Below, piece after piece: positions 60,402 through 64,000 of a stretch of DNA of 64,000 nucleotides. Source of the stretch: Planomonospora sp. ID67723. GTDB taxonomy: Bacteria > Actinomycetota > Actinomycetes > Streptosporangiales > Streptosporangiaceae. The position numbers and the translations under genes were made by a program. Every line of letters starts with the position of its first letter. The first letter of the stretch is position 1. The notes beneath the pieces were generated by a model. It worked only from the letters and a program-made list of their open reading frames with translations, was not told where the DNA came from and did not search any database. Location: contig NZ_JABTEZ010000008.1 of NCBI RefSeq assembly GCF_015711605.1, positions 57,338 through 121,337 of the forward strand. The letters run 5' to 3'.

Positions 60402-60731
60402 GACGCTAGAAAAGGGACTTTGGTCCCGTCCAAGTCATGACAGGCGTGGTTTCCATAGCCTGTGGCTATTCATTCTGCTTACACGGGGCTTACACGACGA
60501 CGTCAGGGGTGGGAGTGCGAGAAAACTCACAGTGTTTACGGCGACGCTGCGCGTCGCGGCTCGGGGGCTGGTAACCGGCTCCCGCCCTCGTCACGTCCTC
60601 GCTCGTCCCTCGCTGCGGGCGTTCCTCGGTCGGTTCACCGGCGCCCCCTCGCGGGTCCACGGCGACGACAAGTCGTCGCGGCTCGGGGGCGGTTCGGGCC
60701 GGAGATCCCGGCGTCCGTACGCTAGGGAAAC
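60402..60731. other. 330-base divergent region between sdhC and the LysR gene
   Basis: The left 130 bases should hold the sdhCAB promoter. They include an AT-richer patch around 60448-60490 and another at 60517-60538. The rest is copy 3 of the dispersed repeat (60541-60647), followed by a 7-bp hairpin GCGACGAC-AAG-TCGTCGC (60662-60680). No ORF is supported. Confidence 0.55.
60541..60647 (+). repeat. Dispersed intergenic repeat, copy 3
   Basis: The core is almost identical to copy 1 (1,995) from GGCTCGGGGGCTGGTAACC onward to TTCACCGGCGCCCC. The leading hairpin has a different stem, GCGACGC-TGC-GCGTCGC, still perfectly paired. The change on both arms suggests that pairing, not sequence, is kept. 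Confidence 0.85.
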
Positions 60732-61682
60732 GTGCAGCTCCAGCAACTGGCCTACTTCGTGGCGGTCGCCGAGGCACGGCACTTCACCCAGGCCGCAGAG
60801 CGGATGCGCGTCGCCCAGCCGTCGCTGAGCAAGCAGATCAAGGCGCTGGAGGCCGAGCTCGGTGCCCCGCTCTTCAGCCGCGCCCGGGGCAACGTCACCC
60901 TCACCCCCGCAGGTGAGGCCCTGCTCCCGCTGGCCCGCCGCATGCTGGCCGACGCCGAGACCGCCCGGCGCGAGGTCGGCGAGCTGGCCGGGCTGCGCCG
61001 GGGCCGGGTCAGGCTGGGCGCCACCCCCTCCCTCTACGCGGGCCTGCTGGCCGACGCCCTGGCCAGGTTCCACCGCGCCTACCCCGGCATCGAGCTGCTC
61101 GTGGAGGAGAGCGGCTCCCGCGACCTGGTCCGCACCCTGGCCCGCGGCCAGCTCGACCTGGCGCTGATCATCATGCCGCTGCAGAGCGACGACCCCGCCC
61201 TGGTCACCGAGGAGATCCTCCGGGAGGACCTGGTCGTCGTCTCCCCGTCGGCCTCGCGCGCGCGAAGGCCGTACCTGCGCATCCAGGAGCTGCGCGGGCA
61301 GCCGATGGTGATGTTCCGGCGCGGCTACGACCTGCGGGAGGCCACGCTCGGCGCGTGCCGCCAGGCCGGGTTCGAGCCGCGGTTCGCCGTGGAGGGCGGC
61401 GAGATGGACGCCGTGCTCCGGTTCGTGGAGGCGGGACTGGGCATCGCGCTCGTCCCCTCGATGGTGCTGGACGGCCGCCCCGGACTCACCGGCACCCCGC
61501 TGGCCCCTCCCGGGCTGCGCCGTACGATCGCCATCGCCCACCGCAAGGACGTCGAGCCCACCCGCGCGGCCCAGGCCTTCCGGGCCACCTTGCTGTTCTT
61601 CCTCGCCGAGGCCTCCCACGACGGCAGTCTCCCCGAAGGCGTCGAACTGTTGCCCGGAGCACGGGAGAGTCCTCGCGGATGA
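60732..61682 (+). CDS. LysR-family transcriptional regulator
   Basis: 316 residues from GTG 60732. N-terminal winged helix ([50 protein letters not shown]), then a periplasmic-binding-protein-like effector domain ([79 protein letters not shown]). It is of the CynR/CbbR-like group and is usually bound between divergent genes. Here it is divergent from sdhC, so regulation of succinate dehydrogenase is possible but not shown. The C-terminus is slightly extended. Confidence 0.9.
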   Translation: MQLQQLAYFVAVAEARHFTQAAERMRVAQPSLSKQIKALEAELGAPLFSRARGNVTLTPAGEALLPLARRMLADAETARREVGELAGLRRGRVRLGATPSLYAGLLADALARFHRAYPGIELLVEESGSRDLVRTLARGQLDLALIIMPLQSDDPALVTEEILREDLVVVSPSASRARRPYLRIQELRGQPMVMFRRGYDLREATLGACRQAGFEPRFAVEGGEMDAVLRFVEAGLGIALVPSMVLDGRPGLTGTPLAPPGLRRTIAIAHRKDVEPTRAAQAFRATLLFFLAEASHDGSLPEGVELLPGARESPRG

Positions 61683-61790
61683 GCCCGCCGGGCTGCCGGC
61701 ACCGATCACATGCCCTCCTCAGAGGGGGTGACCCACTATTCTGCATAGGGTCGAACACCCGTCCCCTCGAGACCACGAAGAAGAGGCGTA

Positions 61791-62945
61791 GTGACCGCCC
61801 CTCCCAACGAAACGCTCACGCTCCTCCTCATCGAGGACGACGCGGGCGACGCCTTCCTCGTGGAGGAGCTGCTCAGCGAGGCGGAGAACCCACCCAAGAT
61901 CATCTGGGTGCGCAGCCTGGCCGAGAGCAGGGTTCGGCTGACCGACGAGGTCAGGTGCGTCCTGGTGGACCTCTCGCTTCCCGACGCCGACGGCCTGACC
62001 GCCCTGCAGCAGGTGCTGGAGATGGCGCCCCACGCGGCCGTGCTCGTGCTGACCGGGCTCAACGACTCGCACGTGGGCGTGGAGGCGGTCTCCGCGGGAG
62101 CACAGGACTTCCTGGTCAAGCAGGACATCGACGCCCGGCTCCTGGTGCGGGCGGTCCGCTACGCGATGGAGCGCAAGCGCGCCGATCTTGCCCACCTCAA
62201 GCTGGTCGAGGCCGAACTGACGACCAAGGAGAACTCCCGCCTGGAGCGCGGCCTGCTCCCGGTGCCCATGCTGGAACCCGGCCTCCTGCACCACGAGTCC
62301 CGCTACCTGCCCGGCCGCCAGCGCGCGCTGCTCGCCGGGGACTTCTGGGACACGGTGCAGAGTCCCGACGGCTCCGTGCACGTGGTGGTCGGCGACGTCT
62401 GCGGTCACGGCCCCGACGAGGCCGCGCTGGGCGTGGCGCTGCGGATCGCCTGGCGGACGCTGGTGCTGGCCGGCCACACCAGCAACGAGATCCTGCGCAC
62501 GCTCGACTCCGTGCTCCGCCTCGAACGCAAGTCCGCCGAGATCTTCACCACGCTCTGCACGATGGCCGTGGACCCGCGGCTGCACCGCGCCCAGATGCAC
62601 GTGGTCGGGCACCCCCCGCCGCTGCTGCTCCGCAACGGCGTCGTCGAGGTGGTGCCGGGCACTCCCTCCGGCCCTCCGCTGGGCATCTTCCAGGACGTGG
62701 ACTGGACCCCCATCGACGTGCCGCTCGGCGAGGAGTGGTCCGTCCTGCTCTACACCGACGGCCTGATCGAGGCCACGGTGGGCGGCGGCCCCGACCTGCT
62801 GGGCACCGAGGGCCTGCAGCGGCTCGTCCGCGAGCACGGCGAGATCAACCTCGACTGGCTCATCGAGCGGGTCATCGAGCTGAACGAGGACCCGCTCAAC
62901 GACGACCTGGCCGCCGTGCTCATCTCGCGGGGCGCCTCACGGTGA
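61791..62945 (+). CDS. Response regulator with PP2C (RsbU/SpoIIE-type) phosphatase output
   Basis: 384 residues from GTG 61791, with AAGAGGCG upstream. Receiver domain (1-125): [18 protein letters not shown], phosphoacceptor Asp in [29 protein letters not shown] coiled linker follows, then a PP2C phosphatase: [51 protein letters not shown] and [12 protein letters not shown] (metal-binding Asp residues). Such proteins dephosphorylate anti-sigma-factor antagonists in partner-switching stress pathways. It overlaps the next gene, a sensor kinase, by GTGA; the kinase probably phosphorylates its receiver. No RsbV/RsbW-type genes are visible in the window. Confidence 0.9.
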   Translation: MTAPPNETLTLLLIEDDAGDAFLVEELLSEAENPPKIIWVRSLAESRVRLTDEVRCVLVDLSLPDADGLTALQQVLEMAPHAAVLVLTGLNDSHVGVEAVSAGAQDFLVKQDIDARLLVRAVRYAMERKRADLAHLKLVEAELTTKENSRLERGLLPVPMLEPGLLHHESRYLPGRQRALLAGDFWDTVQSPDGSVHVVVGDVCGHGPDEAALGVALRIAWRTLVLAGHTSNEILRTLDSVLRLERKSAEIFTTLCTMAVDPRLHRAQMHVVGHPPPLLLRNGVVEVVPGTPSGPPLGIFQDVDWTPIDVPLGEEWSVLLYTDGLIEATVGGGPDLLGTEGLQRLVREHGEINLDWLIERVIELNEDPLNDDLAAVLISRGASR

Positions 62946-64000
62946 GCGGCCGGCTCCGCATCCACCCGCTCCCCCAGCCCGCCCCCGCGTCCGGGGTCGG
63001 CAGGCTTCCGGTGGGACGGTGGTTCCTGCTCGCCGGCGTGGCGGCGACCCTGATGTTCGCCCTCGCCGCCGCGGCCACGGCCGGCTCGATCGCCGACGCT
63101 CGCGAGGCCAGGTCCGCCGTGGTCGACGTCATCGATCCCGCGACCCTGCGCGTACTGGAGCTCTCCGGGGCGCTGAGCGCGCAGGAGAGTTCGGTGCGGG
63201 CGTACGGCGGGAGCGGCGAGGCGCAACACCTCAAGGACTACCGGGCCGCGGTGGAGAAGGAGGCCGCCGTGTTCACCGCGATCGGCGGCCTGCTCCCCCG
63301 GATGCCCGAGCGGGACGCCGTGCGTGCCGCGCTGGACTCGGTCAGGACCTCCGCGGCGGCCTGGCGGAGCGAGTACGGCGACGCCGTCGCGGCGGCGGTG
63401 CCGTCCGAGGGGGCGGAGGCGGTCCTCCTGAACGGCGCGCGGACCGGCAGCGAGCGCTACGCCGAGGTGCGCTCCGCCCTGACGGCCCTGGAGAACCAGC
63501 TGAGGCGGCTGCACTCGGCCGCCGGCGGCCGGCTGGAGGAGGCGTGGCAGGCCCTCTACACCGCCCTCGGCGGGATCGCCGCCACCCTGCTCCTGGTGGG
63601 GGCCGGGCTCACGCTCATCGTCCGGTACGCCGTGCTGCGGCCGGTGGCCGCGCTCGCCGGCCAGGTCCGCGCGGTCGCCCAGGGCGACTTCGAGCACGAG
63701 CTCAAGGTCGAGCGCCCCGCCGAGTTCGCCGAGCTCGCCGGCCACGTGGACGCGATGCGCCGGCGCATCATCGCCGAGTGGCGCCGGGCCAGCGAGGCAC
63801 AGGCCAAGCTGGAGGACCAGGCGGCGGAGCTGCGCCGCTCCAACGGCGAGCTGGAGCAGTTCGCCTACGTGGCCAGCCACGACCTGCAGGAGCCGCTGCG
63901 GAAGGTGGCCAGCTTCACCCAGATGCTGGAGCAGCGCTACGGCGACAAGCTCGACGACCGGGCCAAGCAGTACATCGCCTTCTCCGTCGACGGCGCCAAG
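62942..64000 (+). CDS. Sensor histidine kinase (N-terminal part, cut by window end)
   Basis: 353 codons are visible from GTG 62942, which overlaps the stop of the REC-PP2C gene. Transmembrane helix 1 ([22 protein letters not shown]) is followed by an outside CHASE3-like helical sensor (about 50-200, with [19 protein letters not shown] and FTAIGGLLP). Transmembrane helix 2 ([23 protein letters not shown]), HAMP ([27 protein letters not shown]) and a coiled coil lead to the phosphoacceptor region [20 protein letters not shown], with His313. The ATPase domain lies beyond the window. The [16 protein letters not shown] form is that of bacteriophytochrome-type kinases. Co-translated with its likely partner. 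Confidence 0.9.
   Translation, partial: MSGRLRIHPLPQPAPASGVGRLPVGRWFLLAGVAATLMFALAAAATAGSIADAREARSAVVDVIDPATLRVLELSGALSAQESSVRAYGGSGEAQHLKDYRAAVEKEAAVFTAIGGLLPRMPERDAVRAALDSVRTSAAAWRSEYGDAVAAAVPSEGAEAVLLNGARTGSERYAEVRSALTALENQLRRLHSAAGGRLEEAWQALYTALGGIAATLLLVGAGLTLIVRYAVLRPVAALAGQVRAVAQGDFEHELKVERPAEFAELAGHVDAMRRRIIAEWRRASEAQAKLEDQAAELRRSNGELEQFAYVASHDLQEPLRKVASFTQMLEQRYGDKLDDRAKQYIAFSVDGAK

Overview
The window is very GC-rich DNA with dense, short-gapped genes, many GTG starts and almost no AT-rich spacers. It carries a mycothiol deacetylase gene (mshB), a Clp-N/HTH pair, DUF3117, DUF6758 and a mycobacterial-type sigE locus. These point to a filamentous actinomycete, most likely of the Streptosporangiaceae (an inference from gene content; no 16S is present). 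No tRNA, rRNA, CRISPR array, prophage or insertion sequence was seen.

Region by region. 1-11.9 kb: housekeeping and hypothetical genes: RecB-like nuclease, a metallo-beta-lactamase-fold protein without its metal ligands, MarC, DUF6758, Nudix, a large membrane-anchored Asp-box propeller, a DUF6529-type membrane protein, a malyl-CoA lyase-type enzyme, BioY and an EamA exporter. 12.0-31.6 kb: a block whose content and order resemble, from memory, the mycobacterial Rv1177-Rv1232c region: MgtE-N/CBS protein, DUF1003, mrp, tatB, htrA, anti-sigma factor, sigE, O-methyltransferase, (pepA), DUF3117, (paaX, paaG-like), tagA, a DivIVA-like membrane protein, two LOG proteins, dapE, dapC and ferredoxin. 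A 99-residue ORF sits where folP2 would be expected and resembles only the C-terminal tail of that family. 31.6-33.9 kb: a stand-alone SH3-like protein, an orphan solute-binding lipoprotein and a methyltransferase.

34.05-40.08 kb is the most unusual part: a compact three-gene cassette. Two paralogous proteins share an N-terminal domain, a sigma-70 region-4-like helix-turn-helix and a C-terminal domain. They flank a UvrD-type helicase that has a RelE/ParE-like N-terminal domain. The third gene keeps a near-canonical sigma region 4.2 recognition helix and adds a HARE-HTH-like segment; the first gene has lost the key helix residues. No sigma region 2 is visible in either. I propose a DNA-transaction, repair or conflict system of unknown function.

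40.2-64 kb: a cysteinyl-tRNA synthetase/MshC-like pseudo-enzyme, GNAT, an orphan chemoreceptor, an MFS transporter remnant, RraA, penicillin acylase, flavin reductase, DUF6113-like protein and mshB, an S9 peptidase, a heterodimeric ABC exporter with complementary ATP-site decay, an HTH/Clp-N operon behind three palindromes, sdhCAB with a divergent LysR gene, and a REC-PP2C phosphatase overlapping a sensor kinase cut by the window end.

A roughly 105-bp intergenic repeat occurs three times (1,995; 27,041 inverted; 60,541), each with a terminal hairpin, one of which has a different but still self-complementary stem. Statements about families and synteny come from general knowledge; no database search was run.
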